64,000 nucleotides of DNA from Parasphingorhabdus sp. SCSIO 66989 (lineage in GTDB: Bacteria > Pseudomonadota > Alphaproteobacteria > Sphingomonadales > Sphingomonadaceae). Under the pieces are notes generated by a model. The model saw only the letters and a program-made list of their open reading frames with translations, had not been told where the DNA came from and searched no databases. The stretch spans positions 434,001 through 498,000 of the forward strand of contig NZ_CP136594.1 in the NCBI RefSeq assembly GCF_032852305.1, given 5' to 3'. Positions 1 through 10,320 of the stretch are shown here, one piece after another (position 1 is the stretch's first letter; each line of letters opens with the position of its first letter). The position numbers were made by a program, and so were the translations under genes.

Positions 1-89
1 CTCCCCTCGGCGATATGGGCAATAGCAAAGCGCGCATGGGTGCCGCCAATATCGGCGACCACCAGCTCTTCAGCATGGGTCTGGCTCAC
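1..89 (-). CDS. glk: Glucokinase, N-terminal fragment (cut by window edge)
   Basis: The 29 visible residues contain [15 protein letters not shown], the phosphate-binding signature at the N-terminus of bacterial glucokinases of the ROK/Glk group, which make glucose 6-phosphate from glucose and ATP. I chose the GTG at 89 because it overlaps the edd stop codon as GTGA, the translational-coupling arrangement also seen between the upstream genes. It is the last visible gene of a zwf-pgl-edd-glk operon. The rest of the protein lies outside the window, so active-site residues cannot be checked. Confidence 0.85.
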   Translation of the reverse strand, partial: MSQTHAEELVVADIGGTHARFAIAHIAEG

Positions 90-1930
90 AGCCCGGCCTC
101 GCTCAGCATGGCCGAGCCGCCTTTTTCTGCCGGATCAGCAAAGCGGCGCATCATCGCAAACAACTCGCGGCCTACGCCCTGTTCAGGTGGCGGTGGTGCG
201 ACATTGTCGCGGGCGTCCCACTCTGCCCTATCGACCAAAGCCTCAAGCACGCCGCTATGGGCGCACACGCGCACCATGTCACCATCGCGCAGCTTGGCGA
301 GCGGGCCGCCATGATGTGCTTCGGGCGACACATGGATGGCGGCGGGCACCTTGCCGCTCGCGCCCGACATGCGGCCATCGGTGACAAAGGCGATTTTGTG
401 GCCACGATCCTGCAACACACCGAGCGACGGGGTCAGCTTGTGCAATTCGGGCATACCATTGGCGGCTGGCCCCTGAAAACGGACAACAATGACCGCATCG
501 CCGTCCAACTCACCTGCCTTGAATGCGGTGACGACATCTTCCTGTCGGGTGAATATCCGCGCCGGTGCCTCTATGGTCCAGCGCTCGCTGGCGACGGCGC
601 TGACCTTGATGGTGGCGCGACCGAGATTGCCGGTGAGCAGCTTCATGCCGCCTTCGGGCTGAAATGGTGCCGATACCGGGCGCAGCATGCTGTCATCAAG
701 GCTGGTCTCCGGCGGCGCGTCAAAGTGCAGCGCACCCTGCTCGTCAAGCCGTGGCTCGCGGGCGCCATCGGATAACGATGTACCATAAACGGTACGGATA
801 TCATCATGCGCCAGCCCGGCATTGACCAACTCACGAATGACAAAGGGCATGCCGCCTGCCGCGGCGAAATGGTTCACGTCCCCGGTACCATTGGGGTAGA
901 TGCTGGTGATCAGCGGCACCACTTTGGACAGGGCATCCAGATCATCCCAGTCAATGATAATCCCGGCGGCGCGGGCAATGGCGGGGATATGGATGACATG
1001 GTTGGTAGAGCCGCCGGTGGCAAGCAAGCCGACCGCGGCATTGACGATGGCTTTTTCATCAATGCAATGGCCGAGCGCGCGATAATCCTCTTCGGCTGTA
1101 TCCGTGCCGCCTGCAGCCCAGCCAATTTCGGTGACGCGGTGCACTGCGGCGCGGGTCAGCTCCTGACGCAGCTTTTGCCCCGGATTGACAAAGCTGGCCC
1201 CGGGCATATGCAGCCCCATCATCTCCATCATCATCTGGTTGGAATTGGCGGTGCCATAAAAGGTACAGGTGCCAGCGCCGTGATAAGAGGCGCTTTCCGC
1301 TTCGAGCAGCTCCTTCTTGCCTACCTTGCCCTCGGCATAAAGCTGGCGCACCCGGATTTTCTCCTTGTTAGCGAGGCCCGAAGGCATCGGACCCGCCGGG
1401 ATCAGGATCATCGGCAAATGGCCAAAGCGCAGCGCGCCGATCAGCAGGCCGGGGACGATCTTGTCGCAAATACCGAGCAGCACCGCGCCCTCAAACATGC
1501 CATGGCTCAGCGCGACCGAGGTTGCCATGGCGATAACGTCGCGGCTGAACAGCGAGAGTTCCATGCCGGGCTGTCCCTGGGTCACACCGTCACACATGGC
1601 CGGAACGCCGCCCGCGACCTGTGCGGTTGCGCCTTTCTCGCGCGCAAATATCTTGATCTGCTCCGGATAGCGGCCATAGGGCTGATGCGCTGACAGCATC
1701 TCATTATAGGCGGTGACAATGCCGATATTCATCGTCTTGCCGCCGCGAATGGCGGGCTTGTCATCGCCACTGGCGGCAAAGCCATGTGCCAGATTGCCGC
1801 AGGAGAGATTGGGCCGATGCACGCCTTCATCACGCGCACGATCAATCAGGTCGAGATAGGCGCCGCGCCCGGGCTTGGAGCGCGCAATAATGCGCTGGGT
1901 TACCTCTTCAACGACCGGATTCAAAGTCAT
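86..1930 (-). CDS. edd: Phosphogluconate dehydratase (Entner-Doudoroff)
   Basis: This 614-residue protein dehydrates 6-phosphogluconate to 2-keto-3-deoxy-6-phosphogluconate in the cytoplasm. It has the full length and the signatures of the IlvD/Edd family, including cysteines in AMCDGVTQG and [11 protein letters not shown] that ligate the iron-sulfur cluster in this family, and the C-terminal [18 protein letters not shown] block. The longer length and gene context separate it from dihydroxyacid dehydratase. The start codon overlaps the pgl stop as ATGA, and the stop overlaps the glk start, so the four Entner-Doudoroff genes look like one tightly coupled operon. An eda aldolase gene is not visible and may follow glk outside the window. 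Confidence 0.96.
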   Translation of the reverse strand: MTLNPVVEEVTQRIIARSKPGRGAYLDLIDRARDEGVHRPNLSCGNLAHGFAASGDDKPAIRGGKTMNIGIVTAYNEMLSAHQPYGRYPEQIKIFAREKGATAQVAGGVPAMCDGVTQGQPGMELSLFSRDVIAMATSVALSHGMFEGAVLLGICDKIVPGLLIGALRFGHLPMILIPAGPMPSGLANKEKIRVRQLYAEGKVGKKELLEAESASYHGAGTCTFYGTANSNQMMMEMMGLHMPGASFVNPGQKLRQELTRAAVHRVTEIGWAAGGTDTAEEDYRALGHCIDEKAIVNAAVGLLATGGSTNHVIHIPAIARAAGIIIDWDDLDALSKVVPLITSIYPNGTGDVNHFAAAGGMPFVIRELVNAGLAHDDIRTVYGTSLSDGAREPRLDEQGALHFDAPPETSLDDSMLRPVSAPFQPEGGMKLLTGNLGRATIKVSAVASERWTIEAPARIFTRQEDVVTAFKAGELDGDAVIVVRFQGPAANGMPELHKLTPSLGVLQDRGHKIAFVTDGRMSGASGKVPAAIHVSPEAHHGGPLAKLRDGDMVRVCAHSGVLEALVDRAEWDARDNVAPPPPEQGVGRELFAMMRRFADPAEKGGSAMLSEAGL

Positions 1931-2553
1931 GATTCACTCCAGTAAACAGTTACGGGTGGGCCGGGGATGCGCAGCAATCGCGCAATTGGCAGATCATTCT
2001 CATTGGCCATTGCGGCATCAAATATGGCGCGCTTTTCTTTACCTTTGCCGACAAGGATGATGGCATCGCTGTTATTGATCGCAGCCAGATTGAGGCTGAT
2101 CCGGTCAAAAGGTGCTTCCGGCGGCAAGGGATCGGGTGTCAGGGTGACGATAGCCGGGTCGCCGTCAGGTCGCGGGTCACTGCTGGGGAAGAGCGAGGCA
2201 ATATGGCCATCCGCGCCCATGCCGATCCACATAAGATCAAAACGCGGTGGCGGATTATCGAGCTCTTGCAGCGGGGTGACGACTGCCTCCGTCGCCTCAA
2301 GCGTATTGGCAAGACGGCCATGGTTGCTGGCCTGATGATCGGCAGGAACCAAGCGGTCATCACCCAATATCAGCAGCACATCATCCCACTGTATCGGGCG
2401 CTTTGCCAATTCGGCAAAGATGGGGAATGGTGTGCTGCCTCCAGGAACAGCGATGGCACGCCTACCTTGTTTGTGCAGCGCTGCCTGCACTGCATCAGCG
2501 ACCATAGCAGATGTCGCATTCTCGATAATGTCGATCGCGCGTGCCTCACTCAT
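1927..2553 (-). CDS. pgl: 6-phosphogluconolactonase
   Basis: The 208-residue protein hydrolyses 6-phosphogluconolactone to 6-phosphogluconate, between Zwf and Edd. It matches the NagB/DevB-type lactonase family: [18 protein letters not shown] near the N-terminus and the central [15 protein letters not shown] signature. An open frame extends 76 codons further upstream, but that stretch lies inside zwf in another frame and resembles nothing. I therefore place the start at the ATG opening [13 protein letters not shown], which overlaps the last codons of zwf by 8 nt. The stop overlaps the edd start. No oddities are visible. Confidence 0.93.
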   Translation of the reverse strand: MSEARAIDIIENATSAMVADAVQAALHKQGRRAIAVPGGSTPFPIFAELAKRPIQWDDVLLILGDDRLVPADHQASNHGRLANTLEATEAVVTPLQELDNPPPRFDLMWIGMGADGHIASLFPSSDPRPDGDPAIVTLTPDPLPPEAPFDRISLNLAAINNSDAIILVGKGKEKRAIFDAAMANENDLPIARLLRIPGPPVTVYWSES

Positions 2554-3997
2554 TCCAGCTGACCCCGTCGCGTTCGGTGAGCGCAATGCCCGCACTCGGC
2601 CCCCAGCTGCCCGAGCCATAGGCTTTGGGTGCCTCGCCCGATTGTGCCCATTGGGCGCGGATGTCGTCGATCCAGCGCCATTGTGCCTCAACCTCGTCGC
2701 GGCGCACGAACAGCGTCGGATCGCCATCGATAAGATCGAGCAGCAGCCGCTCATAGGCGATACGCCGCCGCGCCTTGGCAAAGGCCTGCGTCAGCGACAG
2801 GTCAAGCGGCACCTCGCGCAGCACCACCGCCTCACGGTCCATGCCCGGCTGTTTCGCCATTACCTGCAGGCGGACATATTCCTCAGGCTGCAAGCGGATC
2901 ACCAGACGGTTGGCGTTGAGCTTGCCGCCGCGTGCGGCAAAGATATTGTGCGGCACGCATTTGAACTGGATGACAATCTCGCTGCGCCGTTCAGCCAGCC
3001 TTTTGCCGGTGCGCAGATAAAAGGGCACACCCTGCCAGCGCCAATTGTCGATATGCGCCTTGATCGCAACAAAGGTCTCGGTGTCGCTCACCTCGCCCAG
3101 ATCATCGGCATAGCTCTCAACGCTTTCACCGCCAATCGCACCGCTGCCATATTGGCCGCGCACCATCTCGCTGTTGCGCACCGGCCGCAGCGAGCGCAGC
3201 ACCTTCACCTTCTCATCGCGCACCGATGCGGCATCAAGGTCCGCCGGTGGCTCCATCGCGGTCAGCGCCAGCAATTGCAGCATATGGTTCTGCACCATAT
3301 CGCGCAACGCACCGGTATCATTGTAAAAGCCGTGTCGTCCTTCCAGGCCGACCGTCTCGGATACGGTGATCTGGACATGATCAATCTCGCCCGCATCCCA
3401 AAGCGGCTCGAACATCATATTGGCAAAGCGCAGCGCCATCAGGTTCTGCACCGTCTCCTTGCCGAGATAATGGTCGATGCGGAAAATCTGGTCTTCGCTG
3501 AACACGCTGGCAACCGCATCATTGATCGCGGCCGAGCTTTCCAAATCATTGCCCAGCGGCTTTTCCAGACCGATGCGCACCTGCTCGCCAGTCAGTCCGG
3601 CACTGGCCAGCCCCTTGATCGTCGGTTCAAACAGAAACGGCGCGGTGGAGAGGAAGATCGCCAGACCATCGCTAATATCCCCCAGCTTCTGCGCCAGCGC
3701 ATCAAAGCCCTTGATCGTCGAGGCATCCAGCGGCTGATAATAGAGCCGCTCGAGAAAGCCGGTAATGGCATCGGCATTTTTGCGGTCATCGGGGAGAAAC
3801 TCATCCAGCGCCGCGCGCGCCATATCGCGATAGGCGGCATCATCCATCTCGCTGCGTGCGGTGCCGACAATGCGCAGGCCCTGGTTGATCAGCCCATCCT
3901 CGTGCAGCGCAAACAGCGAAGGCAACAGCTTGCGCCGCGCCAAATCACCCGTCGCTCCAAACAGCAAAAGCGCAGAACAGCTCTTGGCTTCGATCAT
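2546..3997 (-). CDS. zwf: Glucose-6-phosphate 1-dehydrogenase
   Basis: The 483-residue protein oxidises glucose 6-phosphate to 6-phosphogluconolactone with NAD(P)+. It has the N-terminal Rossmann motif [16 protein letters not shown] (about residues 13-28), the catalytic RIDHYLGKE motif around residue 175, and the usual length of the family. It is the first gene of the zwf-pgl-edd-glk run. About 100 nt upstream of its start is a 12-bp site resembling two other sites in front of alpha-glucan genes (see the operator entries), suggesting control by the neighbouring LacI-type protein. Confidence 0.96.
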   Translation of the reverse strand: MIEAKSCSALLLFGATGDLARRKLLPSLFALHEDGLINQGLRIVGTARSEMDDAAYRDMARAALDEFLPDDRKNADAITGFLERLYYQPLDASTIKGFDALAQKLGDISDGLAIFLSTAPFLFEPTIKGLASAGLTGEQVRIGLEKPLGNDLESSAAINDAVASVFSEDQIFRIDHYLGKETVQNLMALRFANMMFEPLWDAGEIDHVQITVSETVGLEGRHGFYNDTGALRDMVQNHMLQLLALTAMEPPADLDAASVRDEKVKVLRSLRPVRNSEMVRGQYGSGAIGGESVESYADDLGEVSDTETFVAIKAHIDNWRWQGVPFYLRTGKRLAERRSEIVIQFKCVPHNIFAARGGKLNANRLVIRLQPEEYVRLQVMAKQPGMDREAVVLREVPLDLSLTQAFAKARRRIAYERLLLDLIDGDPTLFVRRDEVEAQWRWIDDIRAQWAQSGEAPKAYGSGSWGPSAGIALTERDGVSWNE

Positions 3998-4094
3998 TGT
4001 GTTTTCATCCTATCAGCCGCCCGTTTTCCGCGGATATACTCTATGTGAGACAGAGTAATGGACTTGGCAATATAGCGGCATAACTCGAGGAGAT

Positions 4095-4106
4095 GTATTT
4101 GTATGC
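4095..4106. promoter_or_regulatory. Candidate LacI-family operator upstream of zwf
   Basis: GTATTTGTATGC on the plus strand matches the site at 16614-16625 (GTATTCGTATAC) at 10 of 12 positions. Counted as reverse complement it also resembles the site at 15262-15273. It lies about 90 nt before the zwf start and just after the end of the sugar porter gene, and it sits inside a wider near-palindrome at 4097-4110. Function is inferred from recurrence at three sugar-gene promoters near a LacI gene. No binding evidence exists here. Confidence 0.5.
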
Positions 4107-4123
4107 AAATGGCGTATTCTGGC

Positions 4124-5554
4124 CTACCCGACCATCTCTTCCAGCTCCATGCCGCGCGTCTCGCGCACCATGATCCAGACAAAGAAAACCGAAATCAAGG
4201 CGGCAAGGGCATAAAGGCCATAGGCACCCGCCAGACCAATTCCCGCCAACAATACAGGAAAGCTGAGCGTGATGCCGAAATTGGCGGCCCATTGGGCAAA
4301 ACCGCTGACCGCCAGACCCGAACCACGAATCTGGTTGGGGAACATTTCGCCCAGCATCACCCACATCACCGGGCCCCAGCTGAAGTTGAACAGCGCGGCA
4401 TAGGCATTGGCGGCGATCAGTGCGACCAGTCCAGCGCCATCGGAAAGCTGCAATGCGCCATCGACGAAGCTGCCGCTGGAAAAGGCGATCGCCATCGCGC
4501 CCAAGGTGATCACCATGCCTGCTGATCCGATCAACAGCAGCGGCTTGCGCCCGATCCTGTCGATAAGGGCTATGGCCGCAAGGCAGGAGGCGATGGAAAG
4601 CGTACCGCTCAATATGTTTATCTTGAGCGCATCGGCTTCGGAAAAACCCACCGCCTGCCACAATACCGCGCCGTAATAGAAAACCACATTGATTCCCACC
4701 AGTTGCTGAAACACCGCAAGCCCGATGCCGACCCAGACGATGGTGCGGATTTTGCCGCTGTTCTTATCGATCAGATCACTCATCTGCGGGCGATGATCCT
4801 CGGACAATGTGGTGCGGATGGCATCGACCTTGGCAGGTGCCTGATCAGGGCCAACGACATTGGCGAGAACCGCCTCGGCCTGCGCATCCTCGCCCTTGCT
4901 CACCAGAAAGCGCGGGCTTTCCGGGATGACCAGCAAGGCGAACAGGAAAATGCCCGCCGGGATAAGCTCGGCCCAGAACATCCAGCGCCATGCTTCATAG
5001 CCTGCCCACCAGATTTCGGTCGAGGCACCGGCGGCACCGGCGATTATGTAGTTGGACAAAAAGGCGGCGGTCAGCCCTACAATGATCATGATCTGCTGGA
5101 TGGAGGACAGACGACCGCGCAGGCTGGCAGGGGTGACCTCGCTGATATAGACCGGGGCCAGCACACTCGCCGCGCCAACCGCTAAGCCGCCGAGCAAGCG
5201 ATAGAATACAAACTCGGTCGAGCCTCCCGCGATGCCGGATCCCCAGGCGCTGATCAGGAACAGCGCCGCCGATACCAGCAAGATACGCCGCCGCCCGAAC
5301 ACATCGGCCATGCGCCCTGCGGCAAACGCACCCAAAGCACAACCGAGCAGCATTGACGCGACATTGAAGCCGGTGCCGACACTGTCGGAATCGAAAGCCT
5401 GTTGCAGGCCATCGACTGTGCCGTTGATGACACCGCTGTCATAGCCAAAGAGGAACCCGCCCAAGGTCGCCACCGAAACGATGAGCGTGATAAACCCCAG
5501 ATTATGTGCGCTGTCGCTTGGCGCACTATCAGCTGCTGCGCTGGCCTCGGCCAT
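4124..5554 (-). CDS. MFS sugar porter (sugar:H+ symporter or facilitator)
   Basis: This 476-residue inner-membrane protein belongs to the sugar porter branch of the major facilitator superfamily (XylE/GalP/Glf-like). It shows the first-helix motif GGFLFGYDSGVINGT, the loop motif GRMADVFGRRRILL, PESPRFLVSKG before the central loop, DRIGRKPLLLIGSAGM in the second half, and about twelve hydrophobic segments. It follows the esterase and GH97 genes by 34 nt on the same strand, so it probably imports the glucose released from alpha-glucans, which glucokinase and the downstream Entner-Doudoroff enzymes then use. The exact substrate cannot be read from the sequence. Confidence 0.88.
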   Translation of the reverse strand: MAEASAAADSAPSDSAHNLGFITLIVSVATLGGFLFGYDSGVINGTVDGLQQAFDSDSVGTGFNVASMLLGCALGAFAAGRMADVFGRRRILLVSAALFLISAWGSGIAGGSTEFVFYRLLGGLAVGAASVLAPVYISEVTPASLRGRLSSIQQIMIIVGLTAAFLSNYIIAGAAGASTEIWWAGYEAWRWMFWAELIPAGIFLFALLVIPESPRFLVSKGEDAQAEAVLANVVGPDQAPAKVDAIRTTLSEDHRPQMSDLIDKNSGKIRTIVWVGIGLAVFQQLVGINVVFYYGAVLWQAVGFSEADALKINILSGTLSIASCLAAIALIDRIGRKPLLLIGSAGMVITLGAMAIAFSSGSFVDGALQLSDGAGLVALIAANAYAALFNFSWGPVMWVMLGEMFPNQIRGSGLAVSGFAQWAANFGITLSFPVLLAGIGLAGAYGLYALAALISVFFVWIMVRETRGMELEEMVG

Positions 5555-5588
5555 AGAGAACTCTCCTTATCGGGCTTGTCCGCCCGCT

Positions 5589-6587
5589 TTAGTCTTGTGT
5601 CTTGGTGGCGTCATGGCCTGCCCCTGCAAGCAGCCAGCCCAGTATTTCTGGCAGGCGCTCGGCCCAGGCATTTTCCTCATGCGGCGCGCCTTCATACACC
5701 CGGCTTTCAAAGTCGCGACCCTGCTGCCAGCCCAAGGCAATCACCTGTTGGTCCACTGCCGCCTGATAGCGCGGATAATGCGCGTCCAGCGTCGCCGTGC
5801 CATGGTCCAGCCATAGCCGCCGTCCATCCGGGCTCCCAAGATTCTCGGCAAAATAGCGTGGCCACATCGCCAGCACATCGGCATCAGGCGCGGGCGGGCC
5901 ATCGGGCAGGGCAATAAGCGGCCAATGGGTGCTGATACAGGCGGCGCGACCGAAGACACCCGGATGGCGCATAAAGGCATAGCAGCTGATCAGTCCACCC
6001 ATGCTTGACCCGGCAATGGCGGTGTTGTCGCGATCTGCAAGGGTGCGGAAATTCTTGTCAATGCGTGGCTTCAGCCGATGGACGATATAATCGAGATAGC
6101 TGTTTGAGAGGATCGGGCCATTATTCATCAGCGGCAAGGCACTGTCCTGCTTCGCCTGGGGCAGGCGCTCAAATGGCCCTTGGGGGGCATATTGGCGATA
6201 GCGGTCCGCCTCGGGATGCCAGATGCCGACAATGATATGCGGCTCGATTGTGCCCTGCTCGACCAGAGCTATCATCGCCTTGTCCGCGGCCCAGACTTTG
6301 TTGAAATTGGATTTCGCCGGATCAAACAGGTTCTGCGCATCGTGCATATAGAGCACCGGATAGCGCCGCTCGCTGTCGGTAAGATATCCGCGCGGCAGCC
6401 AGATTGACAGCGACTGGTCGGGCAAACCCGCCACGACAATATCGGATATATCGACAAGCATCGGCTCGCTCTCAGCACCCGGCTTATCCTGTGCATTGGC
6501 AGCGATCGGTGCCAATGTCATGATGATCAGCCAAGCAAAAGCCAGCGCCAAAGCGCGCCCTGACAGAAAGCTCGGCGAAGCCGGCAT
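5589..6587 (-). CDS. Exported alpha/beta-hydrolase (esterase D-like)
   Basis: This 332-residue protein has an N-terminal signal sequence ending near ANAQ and a putative-esterase fold: YPVLYMHDAQNLFDP after the first strand, the nucleophile elbow GSSMGG (catalytic Ser), and a C-terminal histidine in GAPHEENAWAERLPEIL. Relatives are often annotated as enterobactin/carbohydrate acetyl esterases. Its start overlaps the GH97 stop (TAATG), so it is translationally coupled to an alpha-glucan enzyme. A role in removing acyl groups from glucans, or in a glycogen-like side reaction, is inference. The substrate is unknown. Confidence 0.8.
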   Translation of the reverse strand: MPASPSFLSGRALALAFAWLIIMTLAPIAANAQDKPGAESEPMLVDISDIVVAGLPDQSLSIWLPRGYLTDSERRYPVLYMHDAQNLFDPAKSNFNKVWAADKAMIALVEQGTIEPHIIVGIWHPEADRYRQYAPQGPFERLPQAKQDSALPLMNNGPILSNSYLDYIVHRLKPRIDKNFRTLADRDNTAIAGSSMGGLISCYAFMRHPGVFGRAACISTHWPLIALPDGPPAPDADVLAMWPRYFAENLGSPDGRRLWLDHGTATLDAHYPRYQAAVDQQVIALGWQQGRDFESRVYEGAPHEENAWAERLPEILGWLLAGAGHDATKTQD

Positions 6588-8623
6588 TACTCAACCGGCT
6601 CCAATGATATGGCGAATCCACCCGCCCGGGCCATGCTGATGTCGAGTGCATCCTCAGCGCCCAGCTCGCGGCTTTCAATCACGATATCGTGCCGGTCCTC
6701 GCCCAGACCATCGGCATTGGGCCCATCGCGATAGATGGTCGCGGTGTAGCGCGTGCCCTTGTCGAGAAAGTCGAGCGGCACCGAGAGCGAACGCGCATCG
6801 CTGTCGGTAACACCGCCAATATACCAGGCCTTGCTGTTGCGGTCCTGGCGCGCGATCACGGCATGGTCGCCAATCTCGCCCAAAAGGGTGCGGCTCTGCT
6901 GCCAGTCGGCAGGGACTTTGGAGATAAATTCCAGTTCGCGCGGATATTGCGCCAGATTTTCCGGCAGGTCAGCCGCCATCTGGATCGGCGAATAGAGCAC
7001 CACATACAGCGCCAATTGTCGCGCCAATGTCGATTGCAGGCGGGTTTCACCCCGGCCGATCAGCGAAAGCACGCCCGGAGTATAATCCATCGGGCCGGAA
7101 AGCATACGGGTAAACACCAATGTCGGCACATGTTCGGGTGGGTTTTTCGGCTCACCCCATGCCTGATATTCCATGCCGCGCGCGCCTTCACGGCTGACCC
7201 AATTGGGATAGGTGCGGCGCAGGCCGGTGGCCTTGACCGGCTCATGTGCATTGACCGCAATGCGGTTCTTCGCCGCCTCTTTCACCGCAAGCAAATGATG
7301 CTGCACCATGCGCTGGCCATCATGCCAGACAAATTGCTCGCCGCCATCGGGGCCAGCGGCAATAATAGCGCCCGCATCGGTCACATAACCGGTCTTTACC
7401 GCATCAATGCCCAGTTCCCTGTAATAGGCCATGGCGTCGGCAAGCTGCTCTTCATAGACCTTGATATTGCCACCGGTCTCATGATGGCCGATCAGCCGCA
7501 CGCCCTTGTCGAGCCCGTAACGGGTGATCTCTGCAATATCGAAATCCTCGGTTGGCCGGGTGAAGTTGAACGCACGGCCATTGCCAAACCATGGCCCGTC
7601 CCAGCCGACATTCCAGCCTTCGATCAATACCCCGCGAAAACCATGCTTGGCGGCAAAATCGATATAGCGTTTGGCATTTTCGGTATTCGCGCCGTGTTTC
7701 GGGCCGGTGTTCCAGCTTTCGGTATCCAGATGCATACCCCACCAGATGCCGATATATTTATGCGGCTCAAACCAGCTGACATCGCCCAGCTTATTGGGCT
7801 CGTTGAGGTTTAGGTCGATGTCATTGTCATACAGCCCGGCGGCATCATCGGCGATGCGAATGGTGCGCCAGGGCGTGGCAAAAGGCAGATCACGCACCAC
7901 CTTTGCCCCTGTGGCTGAAGGCGCCAGCTCGGCGCGGAAGCGCAGTTTTTCTATCCGCTTGATCCACATGCCGGAATAATCAACCAGCGCCGCTTCATGC
8001 AGTGCGACATGAACGCCATTGTTAAGGCGGAAGCTGATCGGGCTGTGCGCTGTCGGCACCGCATCTGCAGCGGTTTCGGAATAGATATATTCATAGCGAT
8101 TCCAGTCGCCTGCCGGCACCCACCATGCGGTGCCATTGTCGGCGAGATTAAACTCGGTGAGTTCATCGGTTATGCGCGCCGTGTCCCAGCCGGATTGCTC
8201 GGGAAAGACATAGCGAAAGCCGACCCCGCCGTTAAATACACGGAAGTTAATGTCCATCTTGCGCGTATTATCCCCGATGGTCTGTTCCAGCTGCACCACC
8301 AGGCCATTATGCTGATCGCGGACAAAGCGGCGCTCACCCCATGGCTGCTCCCATGTCTCGTCGCCGGAATAGCTGCTGCTACCGGTGATGCGCATGTCCC
8401 GGCGCAGCGGGCCACCTTCGCTGAATTGCAGCCCCAATGTCGAGCGGGCAATAACCGCTTTGCCATCGCGCGATATGGTATAGGCCACCGTTCCCGAGCC
8501 ATCGACCGAGACGTCGAGCACGATACGGCCATCAGGCGAAGCGACGCTTTCGGCCGCGGCGAGGCTGGGAAAAAGCAGTGCCAGAACCGCAACCACATAG
8601 GCTCCTAAACGCGCCAAAGCCAT
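6587..8623 (-). CDS. GH97 alpha-glucosidase, SusB-like
   Basis: The protein (678 residues from the chosen start) has a signal peptide (MALARLGAYVVAVLALLFP) and the domain order of GH97: an N-terminal beta-sandwich, a catalytic (beta/alpha)8 barrel and a C-terminal beta domain. The barrel carries DAVKTGYVTD, where the retaining GH97 enzymes have a nucleophilic Asp, and AHEPVKATGLRRTYPN plus SREGARGMEYQAW, whose Glu residues act in the inverting SusB type. That suggests an inverting, calcium-dependent periplasmic alpha-glucosidase. I chose the ATG at 8623 because GGAGAGAG lies just upstream; a 10-codon longer start overlaps the upstream gene. It sits inside the alpha-glucan operon. Confidence 0.93.
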   Translation of the reverse strand: MALARLGAYVVAVLALLFPSLAAAESVASPDGRIVLDVSVDGSGTVAYTISRDGKAVIARSTLGLQFSEGGPLRRDMRITGSSSYSGDETWEQPWGERRFVRDQHNGLVVQLEQTIGDNTRKMDINFRVFNGGVGFRYVFPEQSGWDTARITDELTEFNLADNGTAWWVPAGDWNRYEYIYSETAADAVPTAHSPISFRLNNGVHVALHEAALVDYSGMWIKRIEKLRFRAELAPSATGAKVVRDLPFATPWRTIRIADDAAGLYDNDIDLNLNEPNKLGDVSWFEPHKYIGIWWGMHLDTESWNTGPKHGANTENAKRYIDFAAKHGFRGVLIEGWNVGWDGPWFGNGRAFNFTRPTEDFDIAEITRYGLDKGVRLIGHHETGGNIKVYEEQLADAMAYYRELGIDAVKTGYVTDAGAIIAAGPDGGEQFVWHDGQRMVQHHLLAVKEAAKNRIAVNAHEPVKATGLRRTYPNWVSREGARGMEYQAWGEPKNPPEHVPTLVFTRMLSGPMDYTPGVLSLIGRGETRLQSTLARQLALYVVLYSPIQMAADLPENLAQYPRELEFISKVPADWQQSRTLLGEIGDHAVIARQDRNSKAWYIGGVTDSDARSLSVPLDFLDKGTRYTATIYRDGPNADGLGEDRHDIVIESRELGAEDALDISMARAGGFAISLEPVE

Positions 8624-8646
8624 GATCTCTCTCCGTAAAATTGGTA

Positions 8647-10320
8647 TCAGCAAGCCAAGAAAATCACGCCAAAGGGTGGCAGAACCTCACGCGTCGCGCC
8701 ATTGGCGGTAAAGACAATGTCCGCCTCGGCATCGCAGGGCAGGGTGCCGACGGCTTGTTCCTCATCACTCATATTGAAGATACAGCACAGCGTCTGCTGC
8801 TCGCTCTGGCGGATCATGGTCAGCACTTTGTCGTCGCGATGCGAACAGCGCGCCGAGCCAAAGCGCAACGTCGGATGCTCACGCCGCATGGTCAGCAACT
8901 GCCGGGTTATCTCGAGCAGCGATTGCGGATCGCCCTCTTGCACATCAATGGCGAGCGCGCGATGTTCTTCGCCCAGCGGCAGCCATGGCTCGCCCTCGGT
9001 AAAGCCGCCATGTGCTGCATTCCCCTGCCAGGGCAGTGGCGTGCGCGCACCATCACGTGACAGGGTCAGCGGCCAGTTTTTCAGCGCTTCCGGGTCCTGT
9101 ACCAGCTCGAACGGAATATCGACCTGATCCAGCCCCAGCTCTTCACCCTGATAGAGGATGATGCTGCCACGCAAGGCGGTTAGCAACGCCATTTTCATCG
9201 TGGCAAAGGCTTTGTGGTCATGCCCCTGTGCCCAGCGCGACAGCGCACGCGGTGCGTCATGATTCTCAAACGCCCAGCTCGGCCAGCCATGGCCCGGGCC
9301 CTCTTTCCAGCGGCTTTGCGTATCGCAGACAAGGCTGGGCGTCAGCGCCGAGGCATAGAGAAAGTCAAAGCCATAGGCGCTGTTGACGCGCTTGCCATCG
9401 GCACAGGCTTGTAAGAAAGGCCCGGCATCTGCACTGCCGCCAACTTCGGCAACGGTGAAAACCGCGCCATATTCATCGGTCATTTTCCGCACACGGGCGA
9501 GAAAATCGAGCACCTCGGGCTGGGCCTGGTTATGGATATTCTGCTGAAAGTCATGGCTGCGCGCGCGCAGACGATGGGGGTCATTATTTGGCGGATTATC
9601 GGTAAGCGCCTGATTGTGCATCATGTGCAGCACCGCATCGATACGAAACCCGTTGACGCCGCGATCCAGCCAGAACCGCCCGACATTGAGTAGCTCTTCC
9701 TGCACCTCGGGATTGTGCAGGTTGAGGTCAGGCTGCTGCGGCAGGAAATTGTGGAAATAATATTGGCCGCGTCGCGCATCCCATGACCATGCCGGGCCGG
9801 AGAATATCGACTGCCAGTTATTCGGCGGCGTGCCATCGCTTTTGGCATCGGCCCAGACATACCAGTCGGCCTTGTCATTGTCGCGGCTGCTGCGGCTTTC
9901 TGTGAACCAGCGATGCAGGTCAGAGCTGTGCGAATAGACCTGATCGATAATCACCTTCAGCCCGAGCCCATGAGCGCGAGCGACAAGTGCGTCAAAATCA
10001 TCGAGCGTGCCGAAAATCGGATCAACATCGCGAAACGCCGCAACATCATAGCCAAAATCAAGCATTGGCGAGGTGAAGAAAGGCGATATCCAGATGGCAT
10101 CGGCGCCGAGATCGGCGACATGGCCCAGATGGCTGGTAATGCCAGGCAGATCACCAATACCATCGCCATTGGAGTCCATGAAGCTGCGCGGATAAATCTG
10201 ATAGATAGAGGCACCGCGCCACCATGGCTGGGCGGCTATCTCTGCCGCCAGCGGGTCATCGGCCATTATCTGTGCTACGCTTTGCCCGGGGAGGTCGCTT
10301 AAGGCCGAAACCTGATTCAC
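8647..10320 (-). CDS. GH13 alpha-glucosidase (oligo-alpha-glucosidase type)
   Basis: This 557-residue protein lacks a signal peptide, so it probably acts in the cytoplasm on imported malto-oligosaccharides. GH13 regions are clear: SIYQIYPRSFMDSNGDGIGDL near the N-terminus, DQVYSHSSDLHRWF, the nucleophile region GFRIDAVLHM, the acid/base Glu in FTVAEVGG, and the third acidic residue in FENHDAPRALSRWA. This motif set is typical of GH13_23-like alpha-glucosidases of Proteobacteria. Its start overlaps the alpha-amylase stop as ATGA. Specificity for alpha-1,4 or alpha-1,6 bonds cannot be decided from the sequence alone. Confidence 0.93.
   Translation of the reverse strand: MNQVSALSDLPGQSVAQIMADDPLAAEIAAQPWWRGASIYQIYPRSFMDSNGDGIGDLPGITSHLGHVADLGADAIWISPFFTSPMLDFGYDVAAFRDVDPIFGTLDDFDALVARAHGLGLKVIIDQVYSHSSDLHRWFTESRSSRDNDKADWYVWADAKSDGTPPNNWQSIFSGPAWSWDARRGQYYFHNFLPQQPDLNLHNPEVQEELLNVGRFWLDRGVNGFRIDAVLHMMHNQALTDNPPNNDPHRLRARSHDFQQNIHNQAQPEVLDFLARVRKMTDEYGAVFTVAEVGGSADAGPFLQACADGKRVNSAYGFDFLYASALTPSLVCDTQSRWKEGPGHGWPSWAFENHDAPRALSRWAQGHDHKAFATMKMALLTALRGSIILYQGEELGLDQVDIPFELVQDPEALKNWPLTLSRDGARTPLPWQGNAAHGGFTEGEPWLPLGEEHRALAIDVQEGDPQSLLEITRQLLTMRREHPTLRFGSARCSHRDDKVLTMIRQSEQQTLCCIFNMSDEEQAVGTLPCDAEADIVFTANGATREVLPPFGVIFLAC

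Noticed and set aside
2420-4048. Long plus-strand open frame of 542 codons opposite zwf
   Set aside because: It is antisense to a well-supported zwf, has biased composition and no family features; typical shadow of high-GC codons.
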